Source: Siderastrea siderea (taxonomy: Eukaryota > Cnidaria > Anthozoa > Scleractinia > Rhizangiidae). Taken from it: a stretch of DNA of 64,000 nt. The notes beneath the pieces are model-generated. The model was not told where the DNA came from and made no database searches. It was given only the letters and a program-made list of their open reading frames with translations. The stretch covers positions 17,709,142 to 17,773,141 of the forward strand of contig OZ034975.1 in the NCBI GenBank assembly GCA_964030785.1, in the 5' to 3' direction. A program made the position numbers and the translations under genes. This document shows positions 34,301 through 46,300 of this stretch, one piece after another (position 1 is the first letter of the stretch; each line of letters opens with the position of its first letter).

Positions 34301-37300
34301 GTATGCAACGGGAAAATTGTTCATTCCTGTAAGTGTCATGAGAAACATAACGCTACAATGTGACACGTAATGCATAATGTTTAGTAGATTTGTCTGTGGC
34401 CTTCCATCACTAAAATGGTCTTGTACATAACGTACATATTGTTCATATTATACAATGTGGATACAGCCATCTTACATTTTCCTATGTTTCTGATTACGAA
34501 TCAAATGTATCTCAAGAAAAGGTGTCTCACATTGTACTAAGTAAGGTTACTCTTCTGGAGTCGTTTAAGTACAGTCCCTGCATATAGTCTCGCCGTATAA
34601 CATCGGCTGCCAGCTGACTTCAATACCATGGTTTAAGACAATTACTTCTTAAACTTAGTAGTATCTACTTGTGAAATAATTATCGTAATTAATTTAATTT
34701 ACGTTTCAAGTGCAGGAGTTTCTGCCATTCCACCTGGAGCATCATTCCTTTGGGCTACAAGAGAAACAATGGAAAATTAAGTAATTTAATTTTATAGCGG
34801 AGCTCCTTTGCGCCCGAAGGCCGCAGAGTGGAGCACCATGAGTAAGCAAATCTGGGGAGGGGACGGGAATCCCAAGCAACTCGACGGAGGGGGAGGGGAG
34901 AATGCCATCTTTTCTTGGCGGGAAATCCCGCGGTGCTTTTGGGCAATTGGCGTTTTTCTTGGCAGGAAATCGCATGACCACCGTCGCGAAAGAGGATTTT
35001 TTTTAAGAAAAAGGCTTTTTAAAAGCTTATTTAGCAATACTATTCAGTTCGACAGAAGTGGAGTTAAAAACTTAAGAAAAATATCGAATATCTATAAATG
35101 GAAAGGAAAAGTTCAAAGCAATACTCTGGTGACTTTTTGGTGGAAGGCGAAAAGTTCAAGCTACGAAAATTGCCTTGGAGGATTTCGTCTTTGTTGTGTT
35201 CTGCTGCAAACTCAGTCGGCACATCGCTTGAGTTTGTAGCCGATGCCAAATATAGCAGAGCTAGTGCATTCTGTTTTTTTCTGTCCACAACCATGGTTTT
35301 TGCGGCGGTCAGAACACATTAGTGATATAACGAGCGTGGCCGAGTTGAACATCGCGCGTTCCTCCGGAGCCAGTTGTCCTGGGTTCGGTTCCCAGAGGGG
35401 GTAAAATTTGTTTGTTTGTTTGGTGTTTGTTTTTTTAACTTCTTCAATGAAAGTATTTTCAGAGATTAATAATTACCAGCGGAAACAAAGTGTGGAGCTA
35501 CGCTTTTAGGCTTGGCTAAATCTATATATTAAGTAAAGCAATAAACAAAGTAAATTATATACATATCAAAGACCATTACTTAAAAACAAGTAGACCATTA
35601 CAAATAAAAAGCTCAATTTTTTTATGGGAATCTTGTTTGTCCAGGTAAAACGGCCCAAAGTATCAGTGTAAGAATCCTTATTCTGTTTTAGTTCGTTTCT
35701 TTATACGTCACATTATGTTTGACATACATGCTTTTTTATTGAGGTAACTCTTAAATAATGCAAAGACCACTTGGACAATTAGCAGCGAACTATAGCCGAA
35801 TATTGGTGTAGATCAGGGTCAGCAATATTGAAGCTAGGCTGATGGGACAGCTGACAAGGGTAATTTTATTGCCCAATATTTTCGATACGTGAGACAAAAG
35901 TCACCCTCATCACGGGCTACAAAAAGCTCAGCCCCAGGGGCATTAACCCCGCCGTTGTTCTCTCTCCCCTCGTTCCTTTGATGGCAGGAACTTCCACTTT
36001 CAACGCACCATCAAACGCCACGCCGATTGCACCATCAAACGGAAATTGAGAGTCTGCCTGCTCATCGGTCAACGGATGGATACCTGCTCCCAGCTTGGCC
36101 TCGTAGCTCAGTTGGTGGAGCGACGGTGATCTAATCCGGAGGTCTTGGGTTCAAATCACGCCGGGGTCAAAGATTTTTCTTTGATCCTGGTTCTCATTTC
36201 TAATTTCTTTTTTAAAGGTCTGTGGTCGGAGGAAATTATGGAGGGCAGTATCACTTACTTCTTGGCACTCATACATATACTTTACATCATAACTACTATT
36301 ATAGCGACCGCGAGTTCGTGCCAGCTTTCAAATTAAAGCTTGCTAGCACATTCGTCCTTGCTCTCGTCGAAAAGAAGTTAACCCCATTGAATTCCTTGTA
36401 GTTTTCTACACAAACATCCCTAAAGATTGTGGCGAAGCAAAGCAAAACTGCCAAGAGATGCAAGCATTTCAGTATTGAATAATGTCTGTTTAGCAGGCTA
36501 GGGTATCGAATCGGCGCCTTTCAAAGCTTGTTATCATCTTTGTCCGTGCTAGCGCTCTCGTCAAAGAGATTTCTAGGCCATTGCATCCCTAGTAATTTTC
36601 TACACCGTCTTTCATAAAGATTTTAGCGAATCGATCCTAAACGAATGGAGATATTGCTTATGTTGACCGAAAGTTTGCAACGCATCTTTGTTTGGCCGAG
36701 GGAAGTCTGGGGCAATTGACCACCAGAAGAAAAACAACAACATAAGCTCCAGGGGCATTGGACGCCGCCGTTTTTCCCCCTCCCCTTGCTGTGCAAAATA
36801 CAGTACGGTCACTCAAGATATGAGCCCAAGTTGTGTAAATTTTTCAAGTTGATAATTTGTGGATAGTTTGCTGCCATCCCCCCCCCCCCCACGTCTTCTT
36901 TGCACCCTCCTGCTTTTGATAACATGAATCCCTAATAGTATGAATACCTTTCCCATCCCTCATTCCCTGGTCATCCACCTGTTCTGACACGCACAAAGAA
37001 GAACTTGACGAAATAGTTTTGACCATAGCGTGACTTAGTTACGTCACGTTTTTTAAAACGAGCTGACTAGGGCACGGAAATGAGATTTATTGATCAAGAA
37101 AAATAATCTTAAAATCTCAAGGGAACGGTTATCTCCCGAAAAAAGGAAACGTACAAGTCTACTTTTAGGTCGATAAATGATCTGGCGAAAGATAGGAACT
37201 TCCCCGAATCGGCTTCTGTGTTCCAGTGATGTAATGTTTACATGCCAGGGCAAGTTAGGCGAATTCATGCCAGCTTCAAAGCTCGCTAGCACCTTCGTCC

Positions 37301-40300
37301 TTGCTCTCATCGAAGAGAAGTCAACTCCACTGAATTTCTTGTACTTTTCTACACGACTTTCCCTAAAGAATTTGGCAGAGCAAAGCAAAACTGCCAAAAA
37401 AATGCTTGCATTTCACTGTTGAATTATTCAACGTGGCGAAAGCAAGGGACTTCCCCAAATCGGCTTCTGTGTTTCAGTGATGTAATGTTTACGTGCCAGG
37501 GCAAGTTAGGCGAATTCATGCCAGCCTCAAAGCTCGCTAGCTCCTTCGTTCTTCCTTTCATCGAAGGGGTTTTTATGCCATTAAATCGCCAGTAATTTTC
37601 TTCACCAACTTTCATGAAAATTCTGGCAAATAAACGCTAAACGAACGAAGATTACCGGCAAGTATTGTTTTGACCGAGCGGAGGTCTGGGGCAAGTGACC
37701 ACCACAAAAAAAAAAACAAGAAAAGCCCCAGGGGCATTGGACCCCGCCGTTTTTTGCCCTCCCCTCGCTGTCTAAAATACAGCACGGTCACTCAAGATAT
37801 GAGCACAAGTGGTGTAAATTTTTGAAGTTGGTAATTTATCTTACCATTGACATGTTTGCTGCCTCCCCCCCACGTCTTCTCTGCACCCTCCTGCTTGTGA
37901 TAACATGAATCCCTAATAGTATGAGCACCTTTCCCATCCCTCATTACTCCATCCACCTGTTCTGACACGCGCGAAAAGGAACGTGACGAAATAGTTTTGA
38001 CCATAGCGTGACTCAGTTACGTCACGCTTTTTTAAAACGAAGTGACAAGGGCACGGAAATGAGATTTATTGATAAATAAAAATATTAAAATCTCAAGGGA
38101 ACGGTTATCTACCGAAAAAAGAAACGTACAAGTCTACTTTTAGGTCGATGAATGATCTGACGAAAGCAAGGGACTTCCCGAATCCGCTTCTGTGTTTCAG
38201 TGATGTAACATTTACGTGCAAGGGCAAGTTAAGCGAATTCATGCCAGCTTCAAAGCTCGCTAGCACCTTCGTTCTTGCTTTCATCGAAGGGGTTTTTATG
38301 CCATTAAATCGCCAGAAATTTTCTACACCAATTTCACGAAAATTCTGGCGAATAAACGCTAAACGAACGAAGATTACCGGCAAGTATTGTTTTGACCGAG
38401 CGGAGGTCTGGGGCAAGTGACCACCAAAAAAGAAAAGCTTATTACTAGACCCCGTCCTGACGGCGGGATAACAATGAAATAAAACGGTTACAAGATTTAA
38501 AATGATACAAATGAAAAGATTAAATATATGATTGGTTGACAAAGACAGAAAAGCAGAAACGTGTTAGACAGCCACTATAAAAATAGAAATAGATTATGAA
38601 GTTTCATCGCGCCTGCCGGTTCATCCCGTGGGGTTCAAGAGAATTGCCCTTTGAAATTAAAAATGCTGCTATTTCTAGCTTTTCGAATGCCGTCTCTGTT
38701 CGAGTGGATGAGTTCCAGGGGAATGACTTCTATGTCGTTGATTGAATGGCCGGGTAGAGTTATACGTAATCTGAAACGGCGGTGGGTTCATCAAAATTGT
38801 GACGTTGTGTGATGGCTTTTTCGATTGTGCGTCTGTGTTCTCAATCTGAGTATTATTATTGTTGTTATTATTATTGTTATTACTATTATTATTATTATTA
38901 TTATTATTATCATCATCATTATCATCATCATCATCATTACTATTATTAAATCTGACATTGTGGTCTCATTAAGTCTCTCTTATGTATTGTGCTTTGCATC
39001 TGGAGCACTGTGTCATATATATGACATTTGAAGATGAGCAAGAGATGTGATGTCATATTCGTTTTTGTTCGTTAGTCGAGAAAAAGGCGAAAACGTGGTT
39101 CCCTCTGTAATAAAAGGAAACGGTTTGCACCTATTTCTGTCACAGTGGAAAGCTCCAGGTGTTTGGGGGGGTGGTCTACGGTGTGTGGCCCTGACTAGCA
39201 TGTCACGTAGGTTGTTAAATCGGTGGTACGATACGAGAGGAGGAGAAGGGAATGCTGCTTTGCATCGCTGTGAAGAACGAAGAATGTTTAGATTTTTGAA
39301 AATGAGTCGACGTATGCTAGGAAGGGCTGGATTAAATGTAACTACAAAAGGGATTCTGTTAGACTCTTTTTTCATATATGTTTCGAGGAATTTGATAAAT
39401 GGAATTCCGTGTACATTCTCTAAATTCTTCTTTAATAAAACGGCGTTGATACCTCTCTCGATTAAATGTCTTGCGAGTGCGTTGGAATGTATGTTAAAGA
39501 ACTCATCCGTTGAGTTCAACAGATGAATTCTTTAACACACTGTGATGTGCTCTACAAGATGAGGTATATGTTAAGGGTTGCGGTGCAGCTGGGGACCTGT
39601 GACATCACCCGAGATGGCCGCCATCTTGGAATTTTCCCAAAATTAGAAATTATCATGCTGGACATGTAGAGTAGACTTTGCTGCTTTTAGTGAACATGTT
39701 GTGCTTTTTTCACAGATGTTTCTTTAAAAATGGATTGACCACCTACTTATGACGTCATATCTCTTAACGACAGCAATCGATTCTCACTATGCTTGAAAAC
39801 TCGTCTTGGAAAAATTCATGAAAAACAAGCGTAAGCTAAACTGATATAGATATTGGAAAATAAGTGACAAAAATGAGTTTCCTCTCTCTCGTTTGGCACC
39901 AATTAGGGAGAGTTTGATCTTTACACCCTTTCTTTTAAAACAAACCTGAAGCTCGTCTTTTACAGTAAACCACGAAAATCGCAATACTCATCAGGCATAA
40001 AAAGGCAGATACAATTGCTAAAGACACCACTAATGCTGTGTTCTTGCTGCTTCCAGGAGGTTCTGCAAACAATTACAGGATATAGTTAGGGGTTGGGTGG
40101 GAAGCCCACAAAACGAAGTATTGTCCTTAGTCTAACCAAACTTCCGCTTAATCGTGTTTCGAAACCAGAAGATCATTCAAACAAATGTGAAACACTTGAT
40201 CGAACTTCCGGCATGTTTTGTCGGGGAAATTTCCCATTGCACTATTTAGTATTAAAAAATGGGAATTTTCTAGTTAATAATTTTTCGGAAGCCAACTTTG

Positions 40301-43300
40301 CTTATGACCTTTCAGATAACAACGTGTTTTTGTCCCTTGCTTTTATTATTTTAAATATTTTGCACCGTCGCTGAGTTTTTGCCACTCGGATTAATAGTTT
40401 CTATGTGATGTTTTTGCCCTGCATCATGAATTTCATGTAAAACTATTTGTTTGTTTGCTTTCGGTTTGTTTCAATATTTTGCCACGTAAAACCATTTCGC
40501 TGTTTTTGACAATATGGGCCCCTGGGTGGAAAGTAAATAGCTAGTAAACAGTCTATTCGGTAGTGTAATGAGAAATAGACATTGAAATAGACATAGACGT
40601 AGACATTAAGATGATTTAAAGCGCATACCTCTGACTCTCAGATCGTAGGAATCCTTATAGACTTTAGATGAGTTCCCGTACGTAGCCTCACAAGTGTACA
40701 GCCCATTGTCGTCAAGAGACACCTGATCAATTATATGATGAAACTGGTTGTAAAGAGGTTGATTCAAAACAACTTCAGCCGTATAATTCTTCGTCTTAAG
40801 GATCCTCTGTGTGATATGTCTTTTCCACTGGGCAGTGATGGGCTCATTTGATTTTAATATCTTGCATATTAAGTCCACTTTATCGCCAAAATCAAACTTG
40901 ACATCTTCCAGTGTGGCGATATATACTACTTTGTCTCCGCCTGGGTTCTCTGTCTGAGGAGGTGAGATTGTGCCTGGAACGGAAACAAACAAAAGGAAAA
41001 CAAGAAATGAGGGAAATAAGAAACGAAATGCTCGTGCGCTTCCTTACTATTCTGTTCCAAAAGGCAGAAGCCATCAACGCGTGGGCATTTTCAAAGTGCT
41101 AGCCAAACACTCACAAATTGCAGTTCAGTCATACTGAATGGCAATAGTATTATAATAGGAAAACGTCATACCAACTAATTTCTGCTGTCACCCGCCTCCA
41201 CCTCCACCTCCCTCCTCAATCTCACCCTTCGTCTAATATAGTAATAAAATCAAATCTTTCTTAGTGTTGTTCCATTGCCTGTTTAGATTCTGAAATATTT
41301 TACTGAGACTTAATTGAAAGGAGAAGTAGAAAGTACAGTTTTACGTCAAAAAAGAGGCAGGTCAGCAGTCACTTACATTCGATGAAATGGATTAAATGAA
41401 AACAAACTTACATATTAATGTACGCTGGCAGAGTAGGCTCCCTTACCCCAGTTTGCTTAGAGCTATACAGCAAAGCACTTATTTAATAAGAAATACTTGA
41501 GCTATGGCGATTTTGCAAATGTGATTTATATTTTAATAGTCACATCTTCAACTCCATGGAAAATGTTTGAAGAAAATAAATTTAGGAACATGAATTTTCC
41601 TTTTCTACAAACGTGACTTTAACGGTAATACAAATTGCGCTAGCTAATACAAAACCTGTAAGATTTTAAATAATAACCAAAGGGTTCCTTCTTTAACAAC
41701 ACGTTTTTGGTTATTAGCAGTTAAAACTCCATGAAACTTGTGACTTATATTAAGTTCATCAACGAAAAACACTAAATGTGTTTATTAAAATATTTCATAA
41801 ATAATTAAACACAATCAGAAGGTCTTTCATGCATATGTTTCTCTAAAATATTTTTTGGCTCTGACAAGGAAGGAAATTAATTGTATTCCCCAAATTGTAA
41901 AATAATGCTTTTTAATTGTTTTTGGTCAAATGGCTTAGAATTGAAAACACAAAGTAAAAAATCTTTTCGAAAAGATATTGGACGGAAGCGTTGCAAAATG
42001 TTAGTGGTGCCTCCCTATTTGGACGTAAAGAACAGGATGATCTGATTACAAATCTTAGATTCGTTCTAGAGTTTACATCACAAAGCCAGCATCGGAAAAC
42101 AAGAGATTAAAATCAATTCTTATGGAAATAAATTTTCTCCAGGTTTTACCTTTTGAACAATTTTGATATGCGACATTGAAAATAAAATGAACAAGAGAAA
42201 TGAATAACTATCCAGTGACCTAACTTTGGTAATTTCATGTCCTTAATTTCTTTAAATAAGCTTCTTTGGCCAACATTGTATTACAGAAAGATTTTTAGGT
42301 TATTAATTAAATCACATTTCTGCAAAATGTTTTTAAAATGTAAGAGAAATGTCATAATCATGTACATGAAAAGTAATAAATAAACAAATGTTCCTTTTGT
42401 TAAAACACAGGTTTGGGGAAGCATGAAAAAGTCGTTGTGGGCTTCATATCGTGAAAACGATTTTACAAAGGGAGCCACGAGTCAGAAAACAAAGACTGAT
42501 GGTAAGCCAGATTTTCAAAACAAGAAAGAAATAAGGACGGTTACTGTACCTCCTGGAGTAGACTTAATGAAGTCCTGTTGTTTCGTTAAAGGCCAAAAAA
42601 TGGAAGATAATCCAGATATAAACATACAAGCTTGAAATGAAAGGTAACAGAACATCTTTTGGTTTATAGAACAGACATTAGTGCACCCGTCAGGCTTCAG
42701 ACTACTTTTCCATACATGCAATTAATATAAATTAATATACTCTTATGCGTTAACAGTTGTTGGTCGAGCCACTGCTGCCTGATTCTAATGCAAATGAACA
42801 GATGTAAAACCAAATGAAATAGTGCAGTGGATGAGCTTGATATACATAGAAGACAAAGAAGGCTAGAGTAGTTATAATAAATTATTTAAGCAGTATTTGT
42901 TGTCTTTTTGCGGGGTCTCTTTGCATAAATAAATTAGTTTTGTTTGAATTTGTTTTAGAAATTAAAAACTCTCAAGTCTAGATTTTTATATTTACTTAGT
43001 ATTTTGTTTCTTAAGATAGAGGAAAACGCGGCTGTAAAAATGTCAATGAAATTGGCAATTTCCCCCATCAAGCGTCTTCAAAGTAGGTCTCTCATTTCTT
43101 ATAGGAGCATTTCATAGAGTAGACACTCAAGTTTTCCTCGGCATTTCTTTGGATGAAAAATGTAATGATCATGGAGATCATTTGGTCTTAAATTGTGCTC
43201 ATCTCTTAGATGTTTTCTGATGGTGGAATGCTTGGGTTCATCAATGCACTAATGGAGGTGGCGGCACGAGTAGCCAATATACTTTGCATCACACCGAATC

Positions 43301-46300
43301 ACACATAGATTTGAGCTTAAATTTGGAAAGAAAATGCCATACATTCTTTGTATTTAAACGCTTTTTTTAGAATTATGTTTGTTCAATTATCTCTGAAAAA
43401 TGCATGGTTACCCACATCTTTCTTTTTGGATTCCAGTAGCCCTTGCTAACATCTACTTTATCCCCACAGTCATAACCCTTGCAAAAATACATCTCTATCA
43501 GGAGGCACCGTCCTTAAAGGGATGTGTTCGTGCATTCCTTTCAACGGTTCTGAATAAAAGCCTTGAGCCTAAATATTGCTTTGTTTCGTTTTGTTTTATT
43601 TATTTATTTTCTTTCTTTTTTTTTTACGAATGTAATATTTAATTGTAGTGATAAACAGGTAAAGAGCCACCTTACGGAAACCCTGTCAATAAACCGTTAC
43701 TATATTATTATTACTGTTGTTGTTGTTGTTGTTGCTGTCGAGGGAGGAACTTATAGTCGGAAGGAATGTATTCGTTGTTTTAATATACACGTCAAGAGAA
43801 GTTTAAGTTCAGAATGTAATTAATTTTGCCCAGTCCCACGACATTATTGCAGTGCACATTTCAGTATTTTATTTTGTCCCCTTTTATCTATTCAAATGTA
43901 AAAACCTTTGTTATCCAACTGTATTAGTTATTGTACAGAAAGCGCGCGAAACGAGTAAAATATTCCATGATATTGTACAGTTAGTTATTGTACAGTTGGT
44001 TATTGTACAGTACCGTGCTCGCGCTCCTCCTGTTACACTTGTATTTTTCTTTTAAGTTACTTAAAAAGGTTGAAAAACGTTAAGTTGGATAATAAATCTC
44101 TTATTAGATGTTTCGTTGTGATTATCGCCGTATATTTTTACTCAAGGTTTGTATTTTGACTCGCGCTGAGGGCTCGTCAAAATACAGCACAACTCGTAAA
44201 AATATACGGTGATACTTCACAACCAAATATCTAATAATATATATGTAATAAGATCTAATCTGATGTCATCAAACGTGTTATTATTATTATCAGGAAACAA
44301 AAATTACTCCTGAATTTAAAATACTTACTTTTGTTGCCTTGGTCTTCTATTACAGACTTGAAATAATATTTTACACAATGATAAGCAGTGCACATTTCAT
44401 ACTCATTAAAATGAATTAAGTACGATATTTTATAACTTCATACTTTCTCCATCCTTGAAAAATTATAACTGCTTATTTTGACAATTTTTTTTTTATCAGA
44501 GGTAATAAAATCTCCTGTCATTCACAAATCGACAATATTGCCAAGAATAAAGCAAAATATCAGTCCTGAATTTTCTTTTTTTTTCTAATGGAGATTGATA
44601 ATAGATACTTTGTCTTTAAACATGAACAGCAAACTTTTTAATGATAAATATCACATTTTACCATAAATATAGTGATAATAAATGACCTTGAGTAACCTGA
44701 GTTATAACAAAAACTTTTTTTGTTAACTAGCTTAGGAAATATACAATGAAGATAAATTGAAAACAAAAAATTCGTGTATAGGTTGCCCCTCCCCCCTTAA
44801 AAAAATCGTACGGAAAAAAATTCTTGTAGAGTGCAATGCCCCCCCCCCCCCCAACCCGCTACCCTCATCACTTTATTAATGGTCCGTCCCTAACGCGAAC
44901 CCCAAAAAATTGATGCTGCTTGCGTGACTTACTGAGACTTAATTGAAAGGAGAAGTAGAAAGTACAGTTTTACGTCAAAAAAGAGGCAGGTCAGCAGTCA
45001 CTTACTTTCGATGAAATGGATTAAATTAAAACAAACTTACATATTAATGTACACTGGCAGAGTAGGCTCCTTTACCCCAGTTTGCTTACGGCTATGAAGC
45101 AAAGCACTTATTTAATAAGAAATAATTGACCTATGACGATTTTGCAAATGTGATTTATATTTAATAGTCACATCTTCAACTCCATGGAAAATGTTTGAAG
45201 AAAATAAATTTAGGAACATAAATTTTGCTTTTCTAAAAACATGACTTTAACGGTAATGCAAATTGCGCTAGCTAATACAAAACCTGTAAGATTTTAAATA
45301 ATAACCAAAGGGTCCCTTCTTTAACAACACTTTTTTTGTTGTTAGCAGTTAAAACTCCATGAAACGTTTGATTTATATTAAGTTCATCAACGGAAAACAC
45401 TAAACTATTAAAATATTTCATAAATAATTAAACACAATCAGAAGGTCTTTCATGCATATGTTTCTCTAAAATATTTTTTTAATGATTTGGCTCTGACAAG
45501 GAAGGAAATTAAATGTATTCCCCAAATTGTAAAATAATGCTTTTTAATGGTTTTGGGTCAAATGGCTTAGAATAGAAAACACAAAGTAAAAAAATCTTTA
45601 AAAACTGGTAAAAAAGAATTTAAAAAGTTGACACTGGCTAAAAATAGTTATGGACGTTTCGGCCACTACTGTTGCCTTCCTCAGCAAAGATAAAAATGCA
45701 AATGTCTAACGGCGTCTTACTTAGAATATGTAACCGATGTGTGATAAAAAATCACACCTTGAAGGAACTTTCTGAGTGCAACAATAGTCTCTAGAGTATT
45801 CTTGATGACTCTAAAAATTCTTAATGTTATTGTATACGTTTGGTAGCGCTATGTGTTCGTTTATAGTGTTCCTCTTTCGCACGGAATGCCAAGCTTCAAG
45901 AATTAGTCTTTGTCGCCACGCCAATGACCTGTCGACAATTTCAACGCTCTCCAAATCTATTTGATGACCGTTAAGCATATGGTGTTTGGCCAACAAAGAG
46001 TTTTTATCCAATGTTGCTATGGCCTTAGCGTGTTCTTTCACACGTGTTTTTAGCGCGCGTGATGTCTGACCAACATAAACACAATCACAATCTTTACATT
46101 TGATCTTATATACGATTCCTTTGGAAGCCTCTTTCTCGATCTTGTCTTTTGGCTTTTTGAGTATGCTCGAGATGGTGCGAATAGGTTTATGGGCGACCTT
46201 GATGTTGAAACCTCTAAGAACGTTTGCAACTCTTTCGGAAAATCCTTTGGCGTAGGGGAGGATAACAAAGCCACGATGGTCGATACCATTTATTTCTTGT

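Noticed and set aside
36098..36172. Functional tRNA gene
   Set aside because: A and B boxes are good but the anticodon arm and acceptor stem do not pair well, and a SINE-like tail follows.
39047..39526. 159-codon plus-strand frame
   Set aside because: It is antisense to the Penelope-like fragment at 39519-39013, whose motifs are recognisable; the plus frame has none.
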